Below are positions 44,959 to 53,294 of a DNA stretch of 64,000 nucleotides, one piece after another. A program made the position numbers and the translations under genes. The DNA lies in contig NZ_MDJZ01000005.1 in assembly GCF_002151125.1 (NCBI RefSeq), positions 124,001 through 188,000 of the forward strand, written 5' to 3'. The notes below the pieces were generated by a model. The model ran no database searches, had not been told where the DNA came from, and saw only the letters and a program-made list of their open reading frames with translations. Position 1 is the first letter of the stretch, and each line of letters opens with the position of its first letter. Origin of the DNA: Clavibacter michiganensis (lineage in GTDB: Bacteria; Actinomycetota; Actinomycetes; Actinomycetales; Microbacteriaceae).

Positions 44959-45786
44959 TCAGTCCGGCTGCACGGCGGGTTCGGCGCGGAGGTCCGCGAG
45001 CACCTGCAGCACGCGCGCGACGTCGTGCGGGCCGTCGACGCGGAAGTCCGCGGCCGTGGCCCCCGTGCCGCTCTTCAGCCCGAGGTCGCCGGCCTGGAGC
45101 GCGGCGAACGCGTCCTCGTCGGTGACGTCGTCGCCCGCGTAGAAGACGGCCGTCGCCTCGGCGTACCGCCTGAGGTGCTCGACGGCCTCGCCCTTGGTGG
45201 CGTGCCGGACGCTGAACTCCAGCACGTCCTTGCCGGAGCGCACCTTGAGGCCCTCGACCTCCGCGTGCGCCTCCTGCGTGGCGACGAGGTGGGCGATCCT
45301 GCTGTGCTTCTCGGTCGCGAGGCGCGTGTGGAGGGCGAAGCCCGCGGGCTTCTCCTCGATCCACACCTCGTCGAGGGAGTCGGCGACCTGGCCGAGCACG
45401 TCGGAGAGCACGCCGCGCTGGGCGAGCTCGCCCTCGTCCAGCGTGAGCTCGATGTCGTCGCTGTCGAGGCGGATCTCCACCCCGTGGGATCCCACGAGCA
45501 GCACCTCGTCGGGCAGGTCGGCCACGGCCTCGAGGCTCCGCAGGGCACGGCCCGAGACCAGCGCGACGCGGGTCTCCGGGAGCGCCAGGAGCGCCAGCAC
45601 CGCGGCGCGCGCCTCGGGGACGGCGCGGGCCTTCTCGGGGTCGTCGACCTCCGGGGCGAGCGTGCCGTCGAAGTCGAGCGCGACCAGGAGGCGGGGCGTC
45701 CGCGCGAGCTCCGTGAGGGCCTCGAACAGTCGTCCCGGGAATCCGCGGCCGCCCGTGGCCTGGATGTCGGTGGTGAGCTCGACCAC
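44959..45786 (-). CDS. otsB: Trehalose-6-phosphate phosphatase
   Basis: A 275-residue HAD phosphatase that completes trehalose synthesis. Motif I is VALDFDGTLAPEVDDPE (nucleophile Asp near 41), motif II LVSGR, then GSHGVEIR, and motif IV GDDVTDEDAF. GTG start five bases after the otsA stop, forming an otsAB operon. Trehalose is both osmoprotectant and a precursor of cell-wall glycolipids in actinobacteria. Confidence 0.95.
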   Translation of the reverse strand: MVELTTDIQATGGRGFPGRLFEALTELARTPRLLVALDFDGTLAPEVDDPEKARAVPEARAAVLALLALPETRVALVSGRALRSLEAVADLPDEVLLVGSHGVEIRLDSDDIELTLDEGELAQRGVLSDVLGQVADSLDEVWIEEKPAGFALHTRLATEKHSRIAHLVATQEAHAEVEGLKVRSGKDVLEFSVRHATKGEAVEHLRRYAEATAVFYAGDDVTDEDAFAALQAGDLGLKSGTGATAADFRVDGPHDVARVLQVLADLRAEPAVQPD

Positions 45787-45791
45787 GGTCG

Positions 45792-47387
45792 CTACCAGCC
45801 CTCGTCGAGAGCCGGCTCGACGACCTCTTCGTCGGGGCCCTCGTGGATCGAGGCGGCGTGCGTGCGCCCGAGGTCGGCGAGGAAGGAGCTCGACCACGCC
45901 GCGACGTCGTTCTCGAACACGCGCTTGCGGAGCGACCGCATGCGCTTGCGCTGCTCGGCCTTCGGCATCTCGATGGCGCGGAGGATCGCCTCCTTGAGAC
46001 CCTCGATGTCGTGCGGGTTCACGAGGAGCGCGGCCTTCAGCTCGTCCGCGGCGCCCGCGAACTCGCTCAGCACCAGGACGCCCTCGTTCGAGTGCTTGGT
46101 GGCCACGTACTCCTTGGCGACGAGGTTCATCCCGTCGCGGAGGGCGGTGACGAGCATGACGTCCGCCGCGAGGCACAGCGCCACCATCTCCTCCTTCGGG
46201 TACCCGTGGTGCAGGTAGCTGATGGCGGTGTGGCTGATGGATCCGTAGTCGCCGTTGATCCGGCCGACCGTGAGCTCGATCTCGTCGCGCAGCTGCCGGT
46301 ACGTCTCGACGCGCTCGCGGCTGGGGCTCGCGACCTGCACGAGCGTCGCGTCCTCGACCGAGACGCGGCCCTCGGCGAGGAGCTCGCCGAACGCCTTGAG
46401 GCGGTGGCCGATGCCCTTCGTGTAGTCGAGCCGGTCGACGCCCAGGAGGATCGTCCTCGGGTCGCCGAGGTCAGCGCGGATCTGGCGGGCGCGCTCCTGG
46501 ATGGCCGGGTCCTTGGCCATCTCCTCGTAGCTGCGCGCGTCGATGGAGATCGGGTAGTGCTTGGCGACGACCTGGCGGGTTCGCAGCTCCCGCACCGGCT
46601 TCGACGGCTTGGTGCCGGGGACGGTGAGCGGGACGCCGCCGCGCACGGGCACGTCCACCGTGGATCCGCGGGTCGTGTACCCGAAGAGCCGCCGGACCGC
46701 GCGGGTGAAGTTGCCGGCGTCGGCCACGCGCTGGAAGCCGATCACGTCCGCCCCGAGCAGGCCCTCGATGATCTGCGTGCGCCACGGCAGCTGCGAGTAG
46801 ATGCCGTAGGGCGGGAACGGGATGTGGTTGAAGAAGCCGATGGTGAGGTCCGGCCGCTGCTCGCGGAGCATCTTCGGCACGAGCTGCAGCTGGTAGTCCT
46901 GCACCCAGACGGTGGCGCCGGGAGCCGCGGCCTTCGCGGCCGCGTCGGCGAAGCGCTGGTTGACGGTGACGTAGGTGTCCCACCACTCCCGGTGGTAGCT
47001 CGGCTGCGCGATGACGTCGTGGTAGAGCGGCCAGAGGGTGTCGTTGGAGAAGCCCTCGTAGTACTCGGCGAGGTCCTGCTCGGAGAGCGTGACGGGGATG
47101 ATCGAGATGCCGTCGTCGACGAAGGGCTCGACGTCGTGGTCGGCGATGCCCGGCCAGCCGACCCACGCGCCCTCGTTGGCGCGCATCACCGGCTCGAGCG
47201 CCGTGACCAGGCCGCCCGGCGAGTGCCGCCAGGAGGTGGTGCCGTCGGCGGCGACGACGCGGTCGACCGGGAGGCGGTTGGAGACGACGACGAGGTCGTA
47301 GGCGCCGGGCTCGACGTGGTCGCCGTCGTGCGCGTCGGCCGTGGTGGGCTCGGTCGCGGAGGGCGTGGATGAGGGTGGCGGAGTCAC
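45792..47387 (-). CDS. otsA: Trehalose-6-phosphate synthase
   Basis: A 531-residue GT20 enzyme joining UDP- or ADP-glucose with glucose 6-phosphate. [11 protein letters not shown] near the start, [27 protein letters not shown]-type loop, [21 protein letters not shown] and [13 protein letters not shown] are all present, covering both substrate sites. The leader of about 25 residues and the acidic end are outside the fold. Operon with otsB. Confidence 0.96.
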   Translation of the reverse strand: MTPPPSSTPSATEPTTADAHDGDHVEPGAYDLVVVSNRLPVDRVVAADGTTSWRHSPGGLVTALEPVMRANEGAWVGWPGIADHDVEPFVDDGISIIPVTLSEQDLAEYYEGFSNDTLWPLYHDVIAQPSYHREWWDTYVTVNQRFADAAAKAAAPGATVWVQDYQLQLVPKMLREQRPDLTIGFFNHIPFPPYGIYSQLPWRTQIIEGLLGADVIGFQRVADAGNFTRAVRRLFGYTTRGSTVDVPVRGGVPLTVPGTKPSKPVRELRTRQVVAKHYPISIDARSYEEMAKDPAIQERARQIRADLGDPRTILLGVDRLDYTKGIGHRLKAFGELLAEGRVSVEDATLVQVASPSRERVETYRQLRDEIELTVGRINGDYGSISHTAISYLHHGYPKEEMVALCLAADVMLVTALRDGMNLVAKEYVATKHSNEGVLVLSEFAGAADELKAALLVNPHDIEGLKEAILRAIEMPKAEQRKRMRSLRKRVFENDVAAWSSSFLADLGRTHAASIHEGPDEEVVEPALDEGW

Positions 47388-47487
47388 GGTTCCCGTCTCG
47401 GTTGCGCAGAGCTCTGTGGTACCTGCTCGATGGGTCGAGGCTACCAGCCCGACCGCGGCGTGACCGGGGGTCGCGGGTCGATCGGCG

Positions 47488-48315
47488 TCACATCCGGAGC
47501 ACCGCGCGGGCCGCGTCGTGCAGCGCGTCGCCGTAGGACGGGCCGTGCGAGGCGGCGTGCACGGCGAGCGGATGGAGCTGGTGCAGGCTCACGCGGGTGC
47601 GCCATCCCGCGGCGAGGGATCCGGTGTCGGCGTAGGCGCCGAGCAGGTCGTCGAGGCCGGGGCAGCCGAAGAGCGCGAGCATGGCCAGGTCGGTCTCGCG
47701 GTGGCCGCCGTGCGCGGCCGGGTCGATGAGCACCGCGCCGGCGTCCGTCCACTGCACGTTGCCGGACCAGAGGTCGCCGTGGATCCGCGCGGGCGGCGCG
47801 CCGTCGTCGAACCGGCCGTCGGCCGCGACGGCGCACGCGCGCTCGACGTCGGCCGCCTGGCCCGCGGTCGCGTTGCCCGCGTCGACCGCCCGGCGGAGGT
47901 AGGGCAGGACGCGCTCGCGGGCGTACCAGGCGCCCCAGCCCTCGTCCGCGCCGCCCGATCCCGCTCCCCCCGGGTCACGGACCGACAGCGGCTGGCGCCC
48001 GATGAACGCCGGCCCGTCGAGGCCCGCGGGCGGGGATCCGAAGGCGGGAGCGCCGGCGTCGTGGGTGACGGCGAGGGCCGCGCCGAGCGCGCGGGCCGCC
48101 TCCCGGGTGGGCCGGGCGGTCGCGAGGCGCTCGAGGTCGATCCGGCCGGGCGCCACGTCGAGCACCCGCACCACGCGCGCTCCCCCGTCGGGCTCCGCCT
48201 CCCGGAGCCACGCGAGCCCGGCCGCCTCCGCCTCGAAGAAGCCGGACGGCGCCTCGGGCCGCTCCTTGCGGAAGGCCTCCCCGCCGCCGTGCCCGCCGGA
48301 TCCCGCAGCCGCCAT
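47488..48315 (-). CDS. Fructosamine kinase family protein
   Basis: 275 residues of the FN3K/aminoglycoside-phosphotransferase fold. The catalytic loop [12 protein letters not shown] (Asp near 194) and the metal motif [22 protein letters not shown] are characteristic of fructosamine/ribulosamine-3-kinases, which begin the repair of glycated proteins. The ATP-binding N-lobe is short ([11 protein letters not shown], with a Lys). It is divergent from the sugar isomerase gene. Confidence 0.9.
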   Translation of the reverse strand: MAAAGSGGHGGGEAFRKERPEAPSGFFEAEAAGLAWLREAEPDGGARVVRVLDVAPGRIDLERLATARPTREAARALGAALAVTHDAGAPAFGSPPAGLDGPAFIGRQPLSVRDPGGAGSGGADEGWGAWYARERVLPYLRRAVDAGNATAGQAADVERACAVAADGRFDDGAPPARIHGDLWSGNVQWTDAGAVLIDPAAHGGHRETDLAMLALFGCPGLDDLLGAYADTGSLAAGWRTRVSLHQLHPLAVHAASHGPSYGDALHDAARAVLRM

Positions 48316-48462
48316 GTCCGCTCCCTCGCCTCGCGGGCGGCGCGCGGCCGCCCTCCCGTCCGATCCAGCATGCCGCCCGCCGCTGTCCGCGTCGCGCACC
48401 CGACACGCGCCGGACGGCCCGCGTACCCCGGGGGCCCAGCGGCGGCGGGTACGCTCGCCGAC

Positions 48463-49338
48463 GTGATCCGAGTAGGCATGAGCACGACCTGCGTGTACCC
48501 CCAGCCCGTCGAGAACGCCTTCGTCATGGCGAAGCGCGCCGGCTTCGACGGCGTCGAGATCATGGTGACGAACGACGAGGTCACCCAGGACGCCGCCGCC
48601 CTCCGCGCCATGTCGGAGAAGCACGGGCTGCCGATCCTCTCCATCCACGCGCCCGTCCTGCTGCTCACGCACTTCGTGTGGGGCCGCGACCCCAAGGTGA
48701 AGCTGGAGCGATCGGCGGAGCTCGCCCGCGCGGTCGGTGCTCCCGCCGTCGTCGTGCACCCGCCGTTCCGCTGGCAGGCCGGCTACGCGGAGTCGTTCCT
48801 CGAGATCGTGCGCTCCATCCAGACGGAGACGGGCGTGGAGATCGCGGTCGAGAACATGTTCCCGTGGCAGGTCGCGGGTCGCAGCATGAAGGCGTACGCG
48901 CCCGGCTGGGATCCGCGCGACATGGACTGCGACGCCACCACCCTCGACTTCTCCCACGCCTCGCTCTCCGGCCAGGACGCGCTCGAGATGGCCAAGGCCC
49001 TCGGCCCGCGCCTGCGCCACGTGCACCTGTGCGACGGATCCGGCTCGCAGGACGACGGCCGCATCCTCGACGAGCACCTGCTGCCCGGTCGCGGCACGCA
49101 ACCCGTCGCCGAGACGCTCCGCTGGCTCGCCGAGCAGGGCTGGCAGGGCGGCGTGGTCGCCGAGGTGAACACGCGCAAGGCCAAGACCGAGGAGCAGCGC
49201 CTCGCGATGCTCATCGAGACCCGCGAGTTCGCGCAGCGCCAGCTCCGGCTGGACACCGCGCCCGAGAGGACGCCCGTGGCGCCGCCCGTGGTGTCCGGGT
49301 ACCAGCGGCTCCGCACCGCGCTCCGCCGCGACAGGTGA
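48463..49338 (+). CDS. Sugar phosphate isomerase/epimerase (AP-endonuclease-2 fold)
   Basis: A 291-residue TIM-barrel protein of the xylose-isomerase-like family. Metal ligands are placed in FDGVEIM (Glu), VVVHPPF (His), IAVENMFP (Glu), LDFSHASLSG (Asp, His), and VVAEVN (Glu). GTG 48463 or ATG 48478 could be the start. Substrate unknown; often sugar acid or inositol derivatives. The C-terminal basic tail (YQRLRTALRRDR) is extra. Confidence 0.85.
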   Translation: MIRVGMSTTCVYPQPVENAFVMAKRAGFDGVEIMVTNDEVTQDAAALRAMSEKHGLPILSIHAPVLLLTHFVWGRDPKVKLERSAELARAVGAPAVVVHPPFRWQAGYAESFLEIVRSIQTETGVEIAVENMFPWQVAGRSMKAYAPGWDPRDMDCDATTLDFSHASLSGQDALEMAKALGPRLRHVHLCDGSGSQDDGRILDEHLLPGRGTQPVAETLRWLAEQGWQGGVVAEVNTRKAKTEEQRLAMLIETREFAQRQLRLDTAPERTPVAPPVVSGYQRLRTALRRDR

Positions 49339-49518
49339 TCCGCGGGGCGTCCCCATCGGATGCCCGCGCCGCCGGCCCGGGGCGCGTCCGACACGCCCAC
49401 CCGAGCTCTTCGGGACTGTCGCGCAGCCGCGCGGGGTTGGATGTGTCAGGGGATCGTCCCCGCACATGATCGACGCCGCGCGTGGCCCCGCCCGCCCGAC
49501 GTCGGGACCGGAGACACC

Positions 49519-49821
49519 ATGAGCACCACCGTGCACCTCGAGATCCAGGTCGACGAGAGCCGTCTGTCCGACGTCGCCGACGTCCTCGCCGAGACGCTGC
49601 AGGCCACCCGCGCCTTCGCGGGCAACGAGGGCCTCGACGTCCTCGTCGACGACGCCGACCCCGCGCGCATGGTCGTCGTGGAGCACTGGGCGTCGACCGC
49701 CGACCACGACGCGTACGTCGCCTGGCGCGCCACGCCCGAGGGCGCCGCCCGCCTCGGTGAGGTGCTGGCCGCGCCGCCCGTCACCCGCGTGTTCAGCGGG
49801 CGCATCGCGCTCGCGCTGTAG
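49519..49821 (+). CDS. Antibiotic biosynthesis monooxygenase (ABM) family protein
   Basis: A 100-residue ferredoxin-like dimeric alpha/beta-barrel: TVHLEIQVDESRLSDVADVL, then RAFAGNEGLDVLVDD, VVVEHWASTADHDAYVAWRATPEG matches the PF03992 pattern (EHWxSxxxHxxY). Members are cofactor-free quinol oxygenases or heme-related enzymes, and many have unknown activity. It is 180 bases after the isomerase gene, with a strong terminator following. Confidence 0.87.
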   Translation: MSTTVHLEIQVDESRLSDVADVLAETLQATRAFAGNEGLDVLVDDADPARMVVVEHWASTADHDAYVAWRATPEGAARLGEVLAAPPVTRVFSGRIALAL

Positions 49822-49836
49822 CTGCGCGCACCGCAC

Positions 49837-49877
49837 GACGACGACGGCCGCCCGGCGACCGGGCGGCCGTCGTCGTC
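49837..49877. terminator. Bidirectional terminator (ABM gene / beta-propeller gene)
   Basis: A perfect 19-base stem GACGACGACGGCCGCCCGG / CCGGGCGGCCGTCGTCGTC with a CGA loop, one of the longest in the window, between two convergent genes. Confidence 0.85.
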
Positions 49878-49894
49878 TCGCCGGCGGATCCCGG

Positions 49895-51205
49895 TCAGCG
49901 CCCGCTGAGGTCGTAGGGGCGCTGGTGCGGATCCACCGTGGCGAGGTAGCCGCCGTCCGCGAGCGCGGACGGGACGGCGATCGTGCCGCGCACCGTCGCC
50001 GTCGTGCCCGCGACGTCGATCTCGAGGACGGATCCCGTGCCCGCCCGGGACAGGAACAGCTCGGATCCGTCGTCGGACGCGGCGAGGAAGCGCGCCGCGG
50101 ATCCGGCGCCCGGCGACTGCCCGAGCGCCGGCAGCCGCACGGTCGTCACGGCGCCGTCGTACAGGCCCGAGCGCCCGCGGGCGACGAGGGACAGCGTGTC
50201 CGTGCCGCCCGCGGTCACGACGGCGGCCGCGTACCCGGGCGTGACGACCGCGCGCGTCGACGCGCCCGATCCGAGCGCCACGCTCGCGACGCCCGCGCCG
50301 TGCATCGACGACGACGTGAGCAGCGTGGGCGCGCCCGGCCCCGTGCCGGTCTGCGTCCCCACGGCCGTCTCGCCGTCCGGCGCCAGGCGCGGCCGGTAGC
50401 TCTGCACGGCGGGCTCGGGGTAGGGACGCGTGACGGGAGCGCCGAACCCGTCGCGGGTGATCGGCATGGTCTCGATCCCGTCGTGCAGCGTGGAGCCGAT
50501 CGCGGTGCCGTGCGCGTCCGCCACGGGCCCGTGCGGATACGCGCCCAGCGGGGTCGTCGCGACGGGCGTCGGCGCGGTGTCGCCGCGGAGGATGGCCGCC
50601 ACGTCGTACGCGTCGAAGCGGCCGCCCGCGCTCACGACGAGCCGGAGCGGCGACCCGACGAGGAACGTCTCCATCTCCTCGGTGCCGCGCTCCCCCGTCG
50701 TGGCGAGCGTGACCTCGCTCGTGCGGATCGTCGCGGTGCTCGCCATCCGCCTGCGGGTGTCGACCACCGTGACCTGCTGCGTGGTGGATCCGTCGATGTC
50801 CGAGCCGACCGCGACGAACCGGTGCCCGGGGTCGTCCGCGATCCAGCCCGCCCGGGTCCACGCGCCCGCGACGGCCGGGATCGGCGTGGAGGAGGCGATG
50901 CGCGGGACGCCGGAGGAGGCGATGTCGACGACGTCTAGGCGCGGTCCGGACTCGTCGACGAAGGCCACGCGGCCGTGGCCCATCTGGATCACGCCCGCAT
51001 GAGTGCCGAGCACCGCGCCGGGCAGCGCGCCGGTGATGCGCCCGGTGGCCGCGTCCACCACGGAGACGGCGTGCGCGGACGGGTCGGCGACGAGCAGCCA
51101 GCGCGCACGCGGTGCCGCGTCGGCCGCGGGGGCGGGGGCCGCGAGGGATCCCGCGACGAGGCCGAGGGACGCGAGGCCGACGGCGAGGAGGGAGGGGATG
51201 CGCAT
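49895..51205 (-). CDS. Secreted beta-propeller protein (possible AztD-like zinc chaperone)
   Basis: 436 residues. A signal peptide (MRIPSLLAVGLASLGLVAGS, then APAADAAPRA) directs export. The mature part has repeated blades such as WLLVADPSAHAVSVVDAATGRI and FVAVGSDIDGSTTQQVTVVDT, a YncE/NHL-like beta-propeller. A TGAGAAT-GG-TTCTCA Zur-like palindrome stands 14 bases before the start. Secreted beta-propellers under Zur control include AztD, the zinc chaperone for AztC, but there is no aztABC next to it here. The functional call is inference; fold and export are well supported. Confidence 0.7.
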   Translation of the reverse strand: MRIPSLLAVGLASLGLVAGSLAAPAPAADAAPRARWLLVADPSAHAVSVVDAATGRITGALPGAVLGTHAGVIQMGHGRVAFVDESGPRLDVVDIASSGVPRIASSTPIPAVAGAWTRAGWIADDPGHRFVAVGSDIDGSTTQQVTVVDTRRRMASTATIRTSEVTLATTGERGTEEMETFLVGSPLRLVVSAGGRFDAYDVAAILRGDTAPTPVATTPLGAYPHGPVADAHGTAIGSTLHDGIETMPITRDGFGAPVTRPYPEPAVQSYRPRLAPDGETAVGTQTGTGPGAPTLLTSSSMHGAGVASVALGSGASTRAVVTPGYAAAVVTAGGTDTLSLVARGRSGLYDGAVTTVRLPALGQSPGAGSAARFLAASDDGSELFLSRAGTGSVLEIDVAGTTATVRGTIAVPSALADGGYLATVDPHQRPYDLSGR

Positions 51206-51217
51206 GGTGCCCGCTTT

Positions 51218-51234
51218 CTGAGAATGGTTCTCAG
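51218..51234 (-). promoter_or_regulatory. Zur-like operator before the beta-propeller gene
   Basis: CTGAGAA-TGG-TTCTCAG is a perfect 7-3-7 palindrome, resembling actinobacterial Zur boxes of the TGAnAATnATTnTCA kind. It is AT-rich in a very GC-rich neighbourhood and lies where a repressor would block the start region. Confidence 0.65.
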
Positions 51235-51398
51235 GAGGTTACGGGTGCCGCGCCGGGCCGCGGGCGCGCTGTCCACGGTCCCGCCCCCGCGCCCGGCCGA
51301 TGGCGACCGCCCCACGGCGACCGCCCGACGCGGGACGGTCGCCGTGGACCGATCCCCGGGGCCCTGTCGCCGCGCGCCGGCGTCGGACCGCGCCGGCG

Positions 51399-53294
51399 TC
51401 AGACCGCGACGGCGACCGAGGACGGGGCCGCGCCGGGCACCAGCCCGAGGCTCCGCGCCCGGCGCGACCGACGCGTCACGAGGTACGACACCGCGAGGCT
51501 CAGCAGCAGGAACACGGCGAGCACGCCGGCCGCTCCCCAGGCGAGGTCGGGCGCGCCGCCCGCGATGATCGCCTGCATGCCGGACGCCGCGTAGGTCAGC
51601 GGCAGGAAGGGGCTGATGGCCTGGAACGGCGCGGCCACGAGCTGGAGCGGCACCACCCCGCCGAGCGCCGCGGCCTGGACGGCCAGCAGGATCAGCGACA
51701 CCACGAGCCCGGCGCGGCCGAAGGCCTGGCGGAGCAGGTAGTGGATCGCCGTGAAGGCCGCCGCGGTGACGGCCGCGAACCCGAGGGTCGCGGGCAGCAG
51801 CGCGAGGGACAGGCCGAGCGCCGCGTGCACGAGCGCCACGAGCAGCACCACCTGGGCGAGCGCGATCAGGGCGGCGCGGGCGAGCACGCGCCCCATCACG
51901 CGGCCGGTCGCCGCCGAGGAGGCGAGCAGCCGGCGGGCGGCGGGACGCAGCACGAGGAAGGTCGCGAACGCGCCGAGCCACAGGCCGACGGGCACGAAGA
52001 TCGCGGCGATCGCGTCGCCCGGGCTGCCGATCTCGTTCTCGCGCTCCACCGTCAGGCCGACCGGATCCGCGACGACGCCCGATGCGGACGCGGCCTGGTC
52101 GGCGTCGAGCGACGGGATCTGCTCCGCGCCCTGGCTGAGCCCGGTGCCGAGCTCGGTCGCGCCGGAGGACAGCGCGTCCGCGCCGGTCGCGAGGTCGCCC
52201 GCGCCCGTGGCCGCGGAGGTCGTGCCCGTGCGGAGCTGGCCGAGCCCGTCGCTGAGCTGGCGGGCGCCGGAGACGAGCGCGCCGCCGTTGGCCGCGAGCT
52301 GCGACGCGCCGGACGCGCTCTGGCCGATGCCCTGCTGGACGCCCTGGATCCCGGCGGCCGCCTGGGTCGCGAGGGTCCGCCCCTGCGCCGCGTACTGGTC
52401 GAGCCCCTGCTCGAGCGGCTGGAGCTGCGCGGCGAGCGGTGCGGTCTGCGGGTCGGCCGACAGCTGCTGCCGGATCCCCTGCACCTGGGCCGCGATCTGC
52501 CCCGCCCCGCCCGCGTACTGACCGACCCCGTCGGACACCTGCGAGAGGCCCGCGGCCCCCGCCTGCAGCTGGTCGAGCCCCGAGGAGAGCTGCGAGACCC
52601 CGCCCGTGTAGGTGCCGAGGCCGTCGGCGAGCTGCGATGCGCCCTGCTGCGACTGCCCGACCCCGTCGCCGAGCTGCGTGATCCCGTCGCCGAGCGAGGT
52701 CGCGCCCTGCGAGAGCTGCGTGGCGCCGTCGGCGAGCTGGTCGGCTCCGTCGCCCGCGTCGGTCAGCGAGCCCTTGAGCCCGTCGAAGGTCGTGTAGATG
52801 CCGGAGACGAACTGCGAGGTGATCGCGTTGCCGAACACGCTCGTCATGCCGACGCCCACGGCCTGCGTCGCGGCGCCCGTCAGGTAGCCGTGCGCGTCGT
52901 CCGTCTTCACGCTGATCTGCGCGCGCTCGGGGGTCTCGGTCGACAGGGAGACGATGGAGGCGGAGAAGTCCTCCGGCACGGTCAGCACCGCGTAGACCTC
53001 GCCGTCGTCGAGCATGCGCTCGGCCTCGTCGGCGTTGGTGATGGTCCAGTCGAAGGCCTGGTTGTCGTCGGAGGTGAGCTGCGTGACGAGCAGGCGGCCG
53101 GCGAGCACGGGCGACTCGGTGCCGTCGGGCGCCGTCTGCTGCACGATCTCGTCCTGGTTGACGATCGCGGCGGGCACCCGCTCGACGCCCTCCGTGACGT
53201 CCGAGAGCGAGCCGATGAAGAGGCCGGCGACCGCGAGGGGCACGATCGCGACGAGGGCGACGGCGAGCCGTCGGCGTACGGAGCGGGTGGTCAT
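51399..53294 (-). CDS. YhgE/Pip-family membrane protein (ABC-2-type exporter-like)
   Basis: 631 residues. One helix at 12-32, a large extracellular part of about 380 residues rich in heptad- and undecad-like repeats of the form GxxQLxxGaxxL (QLADGATQLSQGATSLGDG, GVSQLSSGLDQLQAGAAGL), then five C-terminal helices like ABC-2 permeases (LWLGAFATFLVLRP, LLALVHAALGLSLALLPA, ISPFLPLTYAASGMQAII). This is the Pip/YhgE plan (phage-infection-type proteins, also linked to Esx-like or glycolipid export). It overlaps the MMPL gene by four bases and is the last gene of TetR-MMPL-Pip. Confidence 0.88.
   Translation of the reverse strand: MTTRSVRRRLAVALVAIVPLAVAGLFIGSLSDVTEGVERVPAAIVNQDEIVQQTAPDGTESPVLAGRLLVTQLTSDDNQAFDWTITNADEAERMLDDGEVYAVLTVPEDFSASIVSLSTETPERAQISVKTDDAHGYLTGAATQAVGVGMTSVFGNAITSQFVSGIYTTFDGLKGSLTDAGDGADQLADGATQLSQGATSLGDGITQLGDGVGQSQQGASQLADGLGTYTGGVSQLSSGLDQLQAGAAGLSQVSDGVGQYAGGAGQIAAQVQGIRQQLSADPQTAPLAAQLQPLEQGLDQYAAQGRTLATQAAAGIQGVQQGIGQSASGASQLAANGGALVSGARQLSDGLGQLRTGTTSAATGAGDLATGADALSSGATELGTGLSQGAEQIPSLDADQAASASGVVADPVGLTVERENEIGSPGDAIAAIFVPVGLWLGAFATFLVLRPAARRLLASSAATGRVMGRVLARAALIALAQVVLLVALVHAALGLSLALLPATLGFAAVTAAAFTAIHYLLRQAFGRAGLVVSLILLAVQAAALGGVVPLQLVAAPFQAISPFLPLTYAASGMQAIIAGGAPDLAWGAAGVLAVFLLLSLAVSYLVTRRSRRARSLGLVPGAAPSSVAVAV

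Noticed and set aside
47518-48462. Long N-terminal extension of the sugar isomerase
   Set aside because: It is antisense to the fructosamine kinase gene; the family starts at 48463-48478.
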